A stretch of 64,000 nucleotides of DNA from Hyunsoonleella flava (GCF_004310325.1 NZ_SIRT01000001.1:124001-188000); one strand, 5' to 3'; shown: positions 9,769 through 18,718, counted from the first letter of the stretch. The notes: a model not told the origin generated them from the sequence alone. Numbers and translations: made by a program.

Positions 9769-10842
9769 ATGGAAGATTTAAAAATTTCAAAGAAAAAACC
9801 CTCGTTCCCAATTTCTGAAAAACTGAATGATTATCTTTCAGATTACAGTAGAAACCTGAAACTTCCAATCTTTTATGATGATTTGCTGAGGTTTCAAGGT
9901 GCTATTGAAGTACTTGATAAAGATGATGAGGATACGCTCTGGGTACGGGTGTATTATAGTGAATTTGATAGGCAAGAGATAGATGCCTCATTAAAAAAAG
10001 TCTATACCATATTACATTCAGATGGTAACGAAGATATTTTCCCCTTTTTAAGTGTAGATGCCATAGACTATTGTACGTTTGGTAATTCTAAGCCTTTTAG
10101 AATAAAAGTTAGGAATGTTTTGAACGATAACTACACTTACTTCTATGTAAAAACGGCAGATGCTTCTAGGATTTACGGGTTAGAGTTAGAACATATGTTA
10201 TCGCCGTATAACTTGAATTTTTTGGTTAGCAATAATACACTTATTGAGGAGCATATAGCAGGGATTCCAGGAGATGTTTTTATCAAAGATATGTTGCTGC
10301 AATGTACCAAAAGTGAAAAAGCCCAAATAGCAAAGGAGTTTGTGAAGTTTAATGAACGTTGTATGATTCGTCTATTGGGCGATATGCGCTCTTATAATTA
10401 TGTAATTGTGCCTACGCATGATTTTGATAAGGTAGTATATAAAATTAGAGCTATAGATTTTGATCAGCAATCCTACGAAGGTAAGTTTAATATATACCGC
10501 CCACAGTTTTTTAAGGAGAATTTGGAGATGGTAAAAATAGTATCAGATTCTTTTCAAAAGCTATCTATAGAACAATATAAAATTGAAGAGCGCTCTATCC
10601 TTGTAAAGCGATTAAAAAGTTATAATTCCCGAATTAATGAACTTTTAGAATGTATGGTTGAGGACCGCATTTCAACAAAAGAACATATTGATTTATTAAA
10701 GCTTAAAATTTTTGAGTATACCCATGATGTAAGTTTTAAGAAATGTAAAACCATGGGCGATATTCTAGAAAAGGCCTTGGAGTTTTTAGTGAACAACTAT
10801 GAAAACGTTAATCCGTTGCATATAAGGAAAAAACGCGTTTAG
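9769..10842 (+). CDS. Unrecognised protein with protein-kinase-like motif pattern
   Basis: 357 residues from ATG 9769; a TTG six codons upstream (9751) is possible but less likely. I do not recognise the family by name. Several elements fall in the order expected of a kinase-like fold: a 'YFYVK' strand with K128, a following helix with E139/E141, a hinge-like 'LIEEHIAGIPGDVF', a catalytic-loop-like 'LLGDMRSYNYV' with D205 and N210 (spacing of five as in HxDxxxxN), and 'AIDFDQ' with D230 at the place of the DFG aspartate. The last 120 residues are helical and charged. There is no signal peptide or membrane segment, so it is probably cytoplasmic. The 3' end overlaps the convergent gene by 4 nt. 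A phosphotransferase activity is inference only. Confidence 0.75.
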   Translation: MEDLKISKKKPSFPISEKLNDYLSDYSRNLKLPIFYDDLLRFQGAIEVLDKDDEDTLWVRVYYSEFDRQEIDASLKKVYTILHSDGNEDIFPFLSVDAIDYCTFGNSKPFRIKVRNVLNDNYTYFYVKTADASRIYGLELEHMLSPYNLNFLVSNNTLIEEHIAGIPGDVFIKDMLLQCTKSEKAQIAKEFVKFNERCMIRLLGDMRSYNYVIVPTHDFDKVVYKIRAIDFDQQSYEGKFNIYRPQFFKENLEMVKIVSDSFQKLSIEQYKIEERSILVKRLKSYNSRINELLECMVEDRISTKEHIDLLKLKIFEYTHDVSFKKCKTMGDILEKALEFLVNNYENVNPLHIRKKRV

Positions 10843-11351
10843 TTCCAGTTTTCATCGAAATCTAAATTGTCGTAATCTTCGACATCAATACCGTCATCAA
10901 ACTCATTAAGGTCATCGCTGTCGTCAGCTTCAAAAACACGATCTGGAGCTGCATCTGGCACCTGTCCTTGTACAAACATAAGGTTGGGGTAATCAAATCC
11001 TTCCACCACATCAACAATTTCAGCAAGTTCAACATAAAAGGTCCACATGCTTAAAAAGTCGTATACATAAATCAACTTGGTTTGTGCCTCATGTACTACA
11101 TCGGAAATTTCAGTTTCATTCATTAAACGTGCAGAACCATCATCACTTAAATCAAATAATGAAATTTCTTCCCCTTGGTCCCATTGGTCATTGCTAATGT
11201 AAAATGATGCCATTTCGGTACCGTCAAATCCAAAAGATTGGGTAATGATGTTGTGCAAATCTTCTAAAGAATCGGTTTCGCGAATCTCTAAATCGCGAAA
11301 AATATCCTCTTCAGTATCGTTATCTAAAATGACTCTAAATCTATAAATCAT
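10839..11351 (-). CDS. pRiA4b ORF-3-like (IS1096 TnpR-like passenger) protein
   Basis: 170 residues from ATG 11351 ('MIYRFRVILDNDTEEDIFRD'); a longer frame from 11441 would overlap heme A synthase and lacks support. The N-terminal 'YRFRVIL', the central 'DLHNIITQSFGFDGTEMASFYISNDQWDQG' region and a 'VYDFLSMWTFYVELAEI' segment match the pRiA4b ORF-3 / IS1096 TnpR-like family. That family has an SH3-like fold and no established function in Bacteroidota. The last 40 residues are extremely acidic ('DDSDDLNEFDDGIDVEDYD'). It follows ctaA by 31 nt on the same strand. Despite the family name there is no transposon nearby. Confidence 0.85.
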   Translation of the reverse strand: MIYRFRVILDNDTEEDIFRDLEIRETDSLEDLHNIITQSFGFDGTEMASFYISNDQWDQGEEISLFDLSDDGSARLMNETEISDVVHEAQTKLIYVYDFLSMWTFYVELAEIVDVVEGFDYPNLMFVQGQVPDAAPDRVFEADDSDDLNEFDDGIDVEDYDNLDFDENWN

Positions 11352-11382
11352 AATTGAAATGTGTTGCCACAAAGATATAGTT

Positions 11383-12399
11383 TTATTTGCTAAACCTATG
11401 TAGTGTAAATACCATGGCAGATAGTAACAGAAATGCTCCAACTTGATGTGCTACACCCAACCATACAGGTACTTGAAGTAAGATAGTAAATACCCCAAGC
11501 AAGAATTGAATAGATACCATTATTAATAAGGCAGCAACACCAATAACTTGATATTTTGAAAGGATTAATTGTTTACTTTTTCGCCATATTAAAACAATCA
11601 TAATCACCACAATATAGGCCAAAATGCGATGCACAAACTGTACACCACTTTTGCCTTCAATGAAGTTTTTGTACAATGGGTTTTGTTCAATATAAACTGT
11701 TTCGTGCATAAACTTACCTTCACTCATCATCGGCCAATGGTTGTGTATCCAGCCTGCATCTAAACCTGCTACAAAAGCACCGTATATTATTTGGATAATT
11801 AAAATCACCAATCCAAAACGCACTAGGTTTCTAAAAGAGGTGTTGATCTCTTTTCTATGCGGAAAAATTAAATCTAAAGCTACCCAGAAGGTGTAGGCAA
11901 ATGTGAGGAATGCAGTTGTTAAATGTGCAGCTAGCCTGTAATGGCTTACGTCTGGCCTGTCTACCAGCCCGCTTTTTACCATATACCAGCCCAAGAACCC
12001 CTGAAAACCGCCCATAAATAGCAATATAATTGCCTTTTTTGTAGTCCTTTTTGTGAGTTGTTTTGTGACTAAGAAATATAAAAATGGTATGATAAAAACT
12101 ATTCCTATCAAACGACCCAGAACCCGATGTAACCATTCCCAGAAGTAAATATCCTTAAAATCTTCTAAATCAAAATGATTGTTTAGTTTTTGATATTCGG
12201 GGTATTGCTTGTATAAATCAAAAGCTTCTTGCCATTCAACCTCATTCATTGGCGGTATTGTTCCAGATATCAATTTATAGTTAGAAATTGATAAACCAGA
12301 ATGAGTTAACCGCGTAATTCCACCAACAATTACCATGATAAAAATCAATATACATCCAGTGAGTAACCAATAAACAACGCGTTTGTTATCCTTTTTCAT
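11383..12399 (-). CDS. ctaA: Heme A synthase (COX15/CtaA)
   Basis: 338 residues with eight hydrophobic segments. CtaA/COX15 converts heme O to heme A in the inner membrane for aa3-type cytochrome oxidase. Visible family marks are 'VVGGITRLTHSGLSI' after the first helix, 'EWLHRVLGRLIG' with a heme-ligand histidine, 'SHYRLAAHLTTAF', 'GLDAGWIHNHWPMM' and 'GVQFVHRILAY', plus 'VAHQVGAFLLL' near the end. Length and motif spacing fit the COX15 form. It overlaps the upstream GNAT gene by 14 nt, indicating co-transcription with the 12386-14881 genes. Confidence 0.95.
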   Translation of the reverse strand: MKKDNKRVVYWLLTGCILIFIMVIVGGITRLTHSGLSISNYKLISGTIPPMNEVEWQEAFDLYKQYPEYQKLNNHFDLEDFKDIYFWEWLHRVLGRLIGIVFIIPFLYFLVTKQLTKRTTKKAIILLFMGGFQGFLGWYMVKSGLVDRPDVSHYRLAAHLTTAFLTFAYTFWVALDLIFPHRKEINTSFRNLVRFGLVILIIQIIYGAFVAGLDAGWIHNHWPMMSEGKFMHETVYIEQNPLYKNFIEGKSGVQFVHRILAYIVVIMIVLIWRKSKQLILSKYQVIGVAALLIMVSIQFLLGVFTILLQVPVWLGVAHQVGAFLLLSAMVFTLHRFSK

Positions 12400-12850
12400 A
12401 ACCTAATTCTTTTTCAAAACAAATACTATTATCCACACCTATATATGGACCAAAATTTTCTATAATTTGATAATTATTCTTTTTGTAAAAGCCAACAGCC
12501 TCAACTTGTCGTTTTCCTGTTTCTAGGATACAACTTTCAAATTTCAATTCTTTTGCCCAAGTTTCTAGCTCGGTTAAAACTTTTGTTGCAAGTTGTTCGC
12601 CTCTGTAATTTGGAACGGTATACATTCTCTTAATTTCAACTTTTCTATCATCAAAAGGTTTAAAAGCGCCACAAGCCACAGGCGTATTTTCTAGATATGC
12701 TACAACAACCTGTTTTAAAACGTCTATACCGTTGTACTGCATGTAAAATTCATGCTCCTCCCCATCAACGGTTTTGAGATAGTTGTTGAGTTGAGTTACC
12801 AAGTTTACAAAACCTGAATGTTTAGAATTTGTACGTACTAATTTCAGCAT
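12386..12850 (-). CDS. GNAT family N-acetyltransferase
   Basis: 154 residues from ATG 12850 (a TTG one codon upstream is not preferred). The GNAT core is visible: 'VVVAYLENTPVACGAFKPF' (beta strands 2-3), 'EIKRMYTVPNYRGEQLATKVL' containing the acetyl-CoA pyrophosphate loop R-G-E-Q-L-A, then 'CILETGKRQVEAVGFYKKNNY'. The acceptor substrate is not predictable. The start shares one base with the stop of the CCA-adding enzyme gene (TGATG) and its end overlaps ctaA by 14 nt. Confidence 0.9.
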   Translation of the reverse strand: MLKLVRTNSKHSGFVNLVTQLNNYLKTVDGEEHEFYMQYNGIDVLKQVVVAYLENTPVACGAFKPFDDRKVEIKRMYTVPNYRGEQLATKVLTELETWAKELKFESCILETGKRQVEAVGFYKKNNYQIIENFGPYIGVDNSICFEKELGYEKG

Positions 12851-14268
12851 CAATCTTTTGCTTTAAGTCCTAGTTCTTTTCCTTTTTGCAACATTAATGC
12901 ATAAGCGGCATCATGTTCATTTGGTATATCACCTTCTAAAATAGCTTCTTTTATGGCTTCTTTTATCATGCCAATTTCTCGTGACGGTTTTAAGTTGAAG
13001 GTCTCCATTATTTCTTCGCCAGTGACTGGAGGTTGAAAATTGCGAACATGATCGCGTTCTTCTACCTCAACAATTTTTTCTCTTACCAGCTTAAAATTAT
13101 TATGATATTTATTAAACTTTTTTGGGTTTTTTGTAGTGATGTCTGCTTCACAAAGTGTCATCAAATCATCAACATAATCTCCAGCATCAAAAATTAAGCG
13201 TCTTACTGCTGAGTCTGTAACAATATCTTGAGCAAGCACAATCGGTCTTGAACTCATTAATACCATTTTTTGTACAAATTTCATTTTATCATTCAATGGC
13301 ATTTTTAAACGTTTAAACAAATGATATACCATTTTGGAGCCTTCAAATTCATGCCCATGGAATGTCCAGCCCACCTTTTTGCTAAAGCGTTTGGTTGGTG
13401 CTTTACCAATATCGTGCAGTAGGGCGGCCCAACGCAACCAAAGGTTATCGGTGTGTTTAGCGATGTTATCTACAACTTCAAGGGTATGGTAGAAATTATC
13501 TTTGTGCCGCTGCCCTTCTTTTTCATCAATGCCCTTTAGCGCAGTTAATTCAGGTAGAATATGCTTTAATAATCCCGTTTTTTCTAATAATAAGAAACCG
13601 ATTGATGGTGTTTCGCTTTCTAATATTTTATGAAGCTCAACAACAATTCTTTCATTGGTAATTATTTTAATGCGACTAGAATTTTTTGAAATGGCACTCA
13701 AACTTTTGGCTTCAATTTTAAAACTAAGCTGAGTTGCAAACCTTATGGCGCGCATCATTCTTAAAGGGTCGTCACTATAGGTAATATCAGGGTTTAGAGG
13801 TGTTCTAATGATGCCATTCTTCAAATCATTTATTCCATTAAATGGGTCTAGTAGCTCTCCGTATGACGCTTCAGACAAATTAAGCGCCAATGCGTTAATG
13901 GTAAAATCTCTTCGATTTTGATCGTCTTCTAGTGTTCCATTTTCGACCACCGGATTTCTACTATCCTCAGCATAAGATTCCTTTCTTGCACCAACAAATT
14001 CCACCTCAATATCTTTATAGCGCAACATTGCTGTTCCGTAAGTTTTAAAGATTTGCACCTTAGGTTGTGTTGGTAAATTTTCGGCAACCTTTTTAGCTAA
14101 TTCAATACCGCTACCTATTGCAACGATATCTATGTCCTTTGCATCTCCGCGTTGTAGTAGCAAGTCGCGAACAAAACCGCCAATAACGTAGCTTTCTAGA
14201 TTTAGTTGTTTTGCAGCGCTTGAAATAGCCTTAAATATATCGTTTTGTAGTGCTTCTTTGTAGTTCAT
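12850..14268 (-). CDS. CCA tRNA nucleotidyltransferase with HD domain
   Basis: 472 residues from ATG 14268. The class II nucleotidyltransferase signature is at the N-terminus: 'YVIGGFVRDLLLQRGDAKDIDIVA' supplies the G-G-x-V-R-D motif and the D-x-D metal site. It is followed by 'NRRDFTINALALNL', 'DPFNGINDLKNGIIRTPL' and 'DPLRMMRAIRFATQL' of the tRNA-binding core. An HD phosphohydrolase domain follows in the middle ('RWAALLHDIGKAPTKRF' and 'FHGHEFEG'). It adds or repairs the 3' CCA of tRNAs, and the HD domain would act on 2'-3' phosphates or cyclic phosphates. The end is coupled to the GNAT gene by one shared base. Confidence 0.93.
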   Translation of the reverse strand: MNYKEALQNDIFKAISSAAKQLNLESYVIGGFVRDLLLQRGDAKDIDIVAIGSGIELAKKVAENLPTQPKVQIFKTYGTAMLRYKDIEVEFVGARKESYAEDSRNPVVENGTLEDDQNRRDFTINALALNLSEASYGELLDPFNGINDLKNGIIRTPLNPDITYSDDPLRMMRAIRFATQLSFKIEAKSLSAISKNSSRIKIITNERIVVELHKILESETPSIGFLLLEKTGLLKHILPELTALKGIDEKEGQRHKDNFYHTLEVVDNIAKHTDNLWLRWAALLHDIGKAPTKRFSKKVGWTFHGHEFEGSKMVYHLFKRLKMPLNDKMKFVQKMVLMSSRPIVLAQDIVTDSAVRRLIFDAGDYVDDLMTLCEADITTKNPKKFNKYHNNFKLVREKIVEVEERDHVRNFQPPVTGEEIMETFNLKPSREIGMIKEAIKEAILEGDIPNEHDAAYALMLQKGKELGLKAKD

Positions 14269-14311
14269 GAACAAAATTCCAGAGCGCCAATAATAGCACT
14301 TAGCGAGCTAA

Positions 14312-14881
14312 TTATTTGCGTAAAATCTTTACAATACTGCTATTATCAATTTGAATAATAGACGCAGGTTTTGTGCAATTTTTTTGCATTTGCAAATTTA
14401 CGACATAGTCCACACCTTTTAAAATGGTAGGCGCTATTTCTTCATAATATTTTGGACTGGCTTCTCCCTCAATACATGCCAAGGAAGTCGCTATGGCACA
14501 GTTTGTTCTCCTAAGTAGTTGATAACAAAACTCATCGTCTGGAATTCTGATAGCTATTGTGTTGTTTTTCCAGTATAAATTTGTTGCTAAATTTTGTGGC
14601 ATATCATAAACTATCGTAGTTGGTGTATCGGCAATCTCAATAATACTTTGTGCTGCATCAGGTATTTGTTTTACATATTTACCTAGCATACGGTCGTCTG
14701 CCACCAGACATGTAATGTTTTTTGGATTGTCGTTTTGTTTTAGCATTAAAAGTTTTTCAACACTAGATGCATTATTAGCATCACAGCCTATAGACCAACA
14801 AGTGTCTGTTGGAAACAAAATGAGTTTTCCAGCTTTTATGGCTTCAACAGCACTCTTAATTTCTAAATTAAAGTTAGGCAT
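14312..14881 (-). CDS. L-threonylcarbamoyladenylate synthase (Sua5/YrdC/YciO family)
   Basis: 189 residues, a single YrdC domain without the C-terminal Sua5 domain. 'AGKLILFPTDTCWSIGCDANN' is the substrate-pocket strand and loop; 'EKLLMLKQNDNPKNITCLV' follows with the K-x-R/K-type motif, then 'AIRIPDDEFC' and 'ATSLACIEGEASPKYYEEI'. The enzyme makes threonylcarbamoyl-AMP for the t6A modification of ANN-decoding tRNAs. The first 8 nt overlap the end of the glycosyltransferase gene upstream, and the CCA enzyme gene follows after 43 nt, giving two tRNA-maturation genes side by side. Confidence 0.92.
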   Translation of the reverse strand: MPNFNLEIKSAVEAIKAGKLILFPTDTCWSIGCDANNASSVEKLLMLKQNDNPKNITCLVADDRMLGKYVKQIPDAAQSIIEIADTPTTIVYDMPQNLATNLYWKNNTIAIRIPDDEFCYQLLRRTNCAIATSLACIEGEASPKYYEEIAPTILKGVDYVVNLQMQKNCTKPASIIQIDNSSIVKILRK

Positions 14882-15983
14882 CTTTTAAAACATCTTTATA
14901 AATTTTGATAGTTTCTTGAGCCATATTAGAAGTAGTGAATTTCTTTAATAATTTGTTATAACTTTTTTCTAAGAATTGTGATTGTAACTCTGGAGAAACA
15001 GCCAGTTTTAATATATAATTGCTTAGAGTTTTATCATCATGCATTTTGGCTAAAAATCCATTAACACCGTGTTCAATAACTTCAGGAATACCACCAACAT
15101 CAGTGCTAATTATTGGCGTTTTATGGTACATGGATTCATAAATAAATTGTGGTAAACCTTCGCTTTGGGATGTCATTAGCGATATATCAAACTGAGGAAT
15201 AAAGTTTGACGCATTAGGGGTATAATCCATAAAAATGATGTGGTTGTTTAAATCATGAGTTTCTACTTCTTTCAAAAGCGCATCGGTTCTTTCGCTAAAT
15301 GTTCCAATTTGAACAAATACAAATTCCTTTCTTTTTTCAATATTAATAATATTATGCACAACCTTGATAAAGGTTTCAAGATGCTTAGCTCTAATGTGGT
15401 TACCAATATTTCCAACAATAATTTTATCTTTTGAAATATTAAATTTATCCCGGATTTTGAAAGGTGTTTCAGTGCTTTTTGTTCTTAGGTTTGTACCGTG
15501 ATAAACCGTTACCAATTTATTTTTGTCCTTTATGGCTTTTTCTGAAACTCTTTTGGTTTCTTCCGATACACAGAGGATTTTTTTAATTCTTGGGTAGTTG
15601 TATTTAAACAAAGTCTTTTTGCGCTGTTTTATGGGGAACGATGTTTTTTTACTAAATATAAACGGTGGTAGGTTATAAATTTTATCAGCAATTATTGAAA
15701 GTTGTAAAGCGCCTGGGTCGTGAATATGGATTAAGTCTATATCTAGTTTTTTACAATTTTTACCAAGTTTAAAAACATATCTTAAGTCTATTTTAATTCT
15801 AAGAGGCGCGGTTTTAAAGGCAATTTCAGATTTTGACAGGCGCTTATGGAATGGCGTATCTTTAACACATAGCACTGTGTTTTTTATTTCAGGATTTGTA
15901 ATGGCCAACTCATTGCACAAATTTTCTATATGATATTCGCCACCTCCCCAATTTGTTACTCCAGATACGTGTAAAATATGCAT
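14874..15983 (-). CDS. Glycosyltransferase family 4
   Basis: 369 residues, GT-B fold. The N-terminal donor-independent domain starts 'MHILHVSGVTNWGGGEYHIE', with the glycine-rich G-G-G-E loop typical of GT4. The C-terminal domain carries 'IIVGNIGNHIRAKHLETFIKV', 'SLMTSQSEGLPQFIYESMYH' with the E-x7-E catalytic signature (EGLPQFIYE), and 'ISTDVGGIPEVIEHGVNGFL'. Cytoplasmic or membrane-associated sugar transfer to an LPS-core or capsule precursor is inferred from the neighbouring Kdo kinase, GT2 and GT9 genes. A well-formed promoter lies at 16018-16049. Confidence 0.93.
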   Translation of the reverse strand: MHILHVSGVTNWGGGEYHIENLCNELAITNPEIKNTVLCVKDTPFHKRLSKSEIAFKTAPLRIKIDLRYVFKLGKNCKKLDIDLIHIHDPGALQLSIIADKIYNLPPFIFSKKTSFPIKQRKKTLFKYNYPRIKKILCVSEETKRVSEKAIKDKNKLVTVYHGTNLRTKSTETPFKIRDKFNISKDKIIVGNIGNHIRAKHLETFIKVVHNIINIEKRKEFVFVQIGTFSERTDALLKEVETHDLNNHIIFMDYTPNASNFIPQFDISLMTSQSEGLPQFIYESMYHKTPIISTDVGGIPEVIEHGVNGFLAKMHDDKTLSNYILKLAVSPELQSQFLEKSYNKLLKKFTTSNMAQETIKIYKDVLKDA

Positions 15984-16017
15984 AAACCCTGTTATTTGGC
16001 AGTTTTAAAACTTTAAC

Positions 16018-16049
16018 CAAAAGTAAAGGTTGCATGTTGATTACACAAA
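16018..16049 (-). promoter_or_regulatory. Predicted promoter for the 15983 glycosyltransferase gene
   Basis: Read on the minus strand, TTTG at 16049-16046 is followed after 20 nt by TACTTTTG at 16025-16018, one of the two best matches to the Bacteroidota promoter in the window. Transcription would begin near 16011, about 28 nt before the ATG at 15983. It faces the plus-strand box at 16106-16113. Confidence 0.6.
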
Positions 16050-16105
16050 TGTTATAATAGATTAACTAAAGCATCTTCTAGAGTTTTTACTCTAATTTAT
16101 TTAGA

Positions 16106-16113
16106 TATATTTG
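16106..16113 (+). promoter_or_regulatory. -7 box (TATATTTG) for the Kdo kinase gene
   Basis: A perfect TAnnTTTG element. A T-run at 16084-16088 stands about 17 nt upstream in place of a TTG. Predicted transcription start is near 16120, 27 nt before the ATG at 16147, supporting that start over the upstream TTG at 16144. Confidence 0.45.
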
Positions 16114-16146
16114 CAGAACTGGTAAGCTAAGATTCTTGTTTTTTTG

Positions 16147-16947
16147 ATGCATAAAACCCTAGTTGTACATCCCGACAATTCTAATTTAAAAAAAGAGATT
16201 GCTGCCGTAATTTCTAATTTTGAAGACTATAACGATATTCTTGGGGATGCAGAAAGAAATATTATCAAAAATGTAACTTTAAATGATAGGGTATTAACGA
16301 TTAAATCATTTAAAATTCCCAATGTAGTCAATCAAATTGCCTATCGTTTTTTTAGAAAATCTAAAGCAGAACGTTCTTATAGGTATGCTATGAAATTGAT
16401 AGACTTAGGTGTCAAAACGCCGCTTCCTGTAGCTTACCAAATAGAATTTACTCGGTTTTTATTCAAAAGAAGTTACTACATCAGTGAGTTTGTAAATGCT
16501 GATTTAACATACAGGGAGCTAACCACAGATTTTAGTATTAAAGATCACGAGGCTATTCTCAGGGCATTTACAAGGTTTACTTATCAACTTCACAAAAAAG
16601 GTGTACATTTTTTAGATCATTCACCAGGAAATACACTAATCGAAAGAACAAAAGAAGGTTATAATTTTTATCTGGTTGATTTAAACCGTATGGAATTTGG
16701 AACCTTAGATCTTGATACAAGATTGAAAAACTTTTCTAAACTTACCATTCATAAACCTATGATAGAAGTAATGGCTAATGAATATGCAAAGTGTACGGGA
16801 GAAGATGAAGCCAAAATTTTTAATGCGATGTGGAACCATACAAAAGCATTTCAAGATAGATTTTATAGAAAAATTAGAATTAAGAAGCGCGTGTTTTTCT
16901 GGAAAAAGAAATATAAGAACAGAGTGTCTGAATCGCCAATAAAATAG
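16147..16947 (+). CDS. Kdo/WaaP-family lipopolysaccharide kinase
   Basis: 266 residues from ATG 16147. The kinase-like pattern is clear: 'LTIKSFKIPNVVNQIAYRFFRKSKAERSYRYA' at the ATP-lobe, 'YYISEFVNADLTYREL' as the hinge region, catalytic loop 'GVHFLDHSPGNTLIE' with D157 and N162, and 'FYLVDLNRMEF' with D178 for metal binding. The S-P-G-N form of the loop is characteristic of the WaaP/KdkA Kdo-kinase group. It would phosphorylate a Kdo or heptose of the LPS inner core on the cytoplasmic side. The C-terminus is very basic ('KIRIKKRVFFWKKKYKN'), consistent with membrane association. The next gene begins 13 nt downstream. Confidence 0.88.
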   Translation: MHKTLVVHPDNSNLKKEIAAVISNFEDYNDILGDAERNIIKNVTLNDRVLTIKSFKIPNVVNQIAYRFFRKSKAERSYRYAMKLIDLGVKTPLPVAYQIEFTRFLFKRSYYISEFVNADLTYRELTTDFSIKDHEAILRAFTRFTYQLHKKGVHFLDHSPGNTLIERTKEGYNFYLVDLNRMEFGTLDLDTRLKNFSKLTIHKPMIEVMANEYAKCTGEDEAKIFNAMWNHTKAFQDRFYRKIRIKKRVFFWKKKYKNRVSESPIK

Positions 16948-16960
16948 TGAAGAAACGGTA

Positions 16961-17959
16961 ATGGGAGAACAACTTTATTTTGCGATTGTCCACAAGTGGA
17001 AATATTTGATAGCTATGTTTAAGTCAAAATTCCACAGCACTTCGGACGGAATGGATAAAGTAGTTTATGTAGCACGGGAGAAGGATAAAGACTGGATTTT
17101 TGGAGCTAAGGTTAGGCGACTTTCAAGATATTCTTCACTAAATGCTGTAACGCATTATCATAATAAACTAAGAGATTTGCCAAATGCAGATGGCTATTTT
17201 TACATTTATCAAAACTATTTTTGTCGTTGTATTAGGAGCACGCCTAGTATCCTTAAGAAACGAAATGTAGTGATGTTTACCCATCCTAATTGGTCAAAAA
17301 AATACTCAAAAACACATGTAGTTTGGTGTTTAAACAAAGCCGATATTATTATTTGTTTAAATTCTGATGTTAAGGCATATTTAATCACGTGCGGTGTAAA
17401 AGCAGAGCTGCTTGAAGTATTGCACATTGGTACGTCTTCAAAACTATTTTATTCACATGAAAGAGGAAACGGTGATATTGGATTTTGCTCAAACTTTGGG
17501 GAAAGAAAGAATCCCGATTTGATATTTGATATTATTAAAAATATGCCCAAAAGAACTTTCCATATGATAGGCAGAAATTGGGAAGATTATAATAGGTACG
17601 ATGAGCTGAAAGACCTACCAAATTTTGTGTATCATAATAATGTGGCTTATGAAAGCTATCCCGATTTATACAATAAATTAGATGTGTTTGTTTCTCCCTC
17701 TTTATTAGAAGGCGGGCCAGTGCCTATTTTAGAAGCAATGATGTCCAATTGTGTGCCAGTTGCATCAAAAACGGGATTTGCGCCTGATTTAATTAAACAT
17801 GGTAAAAACGGCTATTTGTTTGATTTGGATGCTACGTACGAAGATGTAGTACCTTTAATTGAAAAGGCCTTTAATATTACAGAAGATATTCGTCAATATG
17901 TAATACCATACACATGGGAGAATTGCTCCAAAACTATTGACGGTTATTTTTTAAGATGA
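16961..17959 (+). CDS. Glycosyltransferase family 4
   Basis: 332 residues, GT-B type. The N-terminal half is short and basic and unlike the 14874-15983 product. The C-terminal half has 'IGFCSNFGERKNPDLIFDIIK', 'FHMIGRNWEDYNRYDEL', 'DVFVSPSLLEGGPVPILEAMM' (catalytic E-x7-E in the form EGGPVPILE) and 'KTGFAPDLIKHGKNGYLFDL'. It probably adds a sugar in the same LPS-core pathway as its operon partner, the Kdo kinase, 13 nt upstream. Its 3' end overlaps the convergent GT2 gene by 9 nt. Confidence 0.9.
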   Translation: MGEQLYFAIVHKWKYLIAMFKSKFHSTSDGMDKVVYVAREKDKDWIFGAKVRRLSRYSSLNAVTHYHNKLRDLPNADGYFYIYQNYFCRCIRSTPSILKKRNVVMFTHPNWSKKYSKTHVVWCLNKADIIICLNSDVKAYLITCGVKAELLEVLHIGTSSKLFYSHERGNGDIGFCSNFGERKNPDLIFDIIKNMPKRTFHMIGRNWEDYNRYDELKDLPNFVYHNNVAYESYPDLYNKLDVFVSPSLLEGGPVPILEAMMSNCVPVASKTGFAPDLIKHGKNGYLFDLDATYEDVVPLIEKAFNITEDIRQYVIPYTWENCSKTIDGYFLR

Positions 17960-18718
17960 TTCTTTTCTTCTCTGTAGCTCCCAGAGTTTTGTGTATTTCA
18001 AGAAAGTAATATTTGCGGTTTGTGCACAAATCACCAATCCATTTATGCCATCCAGAATGCCAAGGCGTAAAAAATAAGCTTTAAAAAATGCCCAAGTAGG
18101 GTTAAAGGTCATTTTAAAATAGTTTGATTTTTTTCCTTTATCAAAATATGCTTTTGCCGCAATTGTTGAGAAATATTCTGTTTTATTATTAAATTCAGAG
18201 TAGTTCTGGTAAGTCCAGTGCAATATATCACCTTTTAAAAATCCTGCTTTAACATTTTTATTTAATAAACGCACATTATCGTGTGGGTTTATTCCTTGCC
18301 ATTCGCCTTTTCTTCTATCAAAAACCCTTAGTTTTTTATTAGGATACCAATCGGAATATTTTATCCATTGTCCACAAAAATTATTGAACCTGTTGCAGTA
18401 ATAGCCATCAAGTTCCCAATTCGATTTTATTGAAATGATAGATTTTTGAAGTGCTTCAGAAAGTGCTTCATCTCCATCTAAAGACACAACATAATCGTAA
18501 GATGCTTTAGAAAGCGCAAAATTCTTCTGTTCAATATATCCTAAAAATTTTTGCTCAATGAACCTGACATGAAATTTTTCGCAAATCGCTTTGGTTTTAT
18601 CTGTCGAAAACGAATCTATAACAACAATCTCATCTACTACATTCACTAAAGATTGCAGGCATCTCTCAATATTTCGTTCTTCATTGAATGTAATTATAAC
18701 GCCAGATAGTTTAATCAT
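17951..18718 (-). CDS. Glycosyltransferase family 2 (LPS core WaaE/KdtX-like)
   Basis: 255 residues. GT-A fold N-terminus 'LSGVIITFNEERNIERCLQSL', then 'VDEIVVIDSFSTDKTKAICEKF' (nucleotide-binding aspartates) and 'YDYVVSLDGDEALSEAL' with the D-G-D metal-binding motif. The C-terminal half ('DWYPNKKLRVFDRRKGEWQG', 'GDILHWTYQNYSEF') resembles the WaaE/KdtX group that adds glucose to inner-core heptose. The acceptor is inferred, not shown. It is divergent from the next gene, with 43 bp between the starts. Confidence 0.9.
   Translation of the reverse strand: MIKLSGVIITFNEERNIERCLQSLVNVVDEIVVIDSFSTDKTKAICEKFHVRFIEQKFLGYIEQKNFALSKASYDYVVSLDGDEALSEALQKSIISIKSNWELDGYYCNRFNNFCGQWIKYSDWYPNKKLRVFDRRKGEWQGINPHDNVRLLNKNVKAGFLKGDILHWTYQNYSEFNNKTEYFSTIAAKAYFDKGKKSNYFKMTFNPTWAFFKAYFLRLGILDGINGLVICAQTANITFLKYTKLWELQRRKESS

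Noticed and set aside
10839-11351. Sign of an insertion sequence suggested by the 'IS1096 passenger' family name
   Set aside because: No transposase, terminal inverted repeats or target duplication nearby; the gene is embedded in a normal housekeeping run.
10839-11441. Longer form of the pRiA4b ORF-3-like gene
   Set aside because: The extra 30 residues overlap the end of heme A synthase and match no part of the family; ATG 11351 begins exactly at the conserved YRFRV strand.
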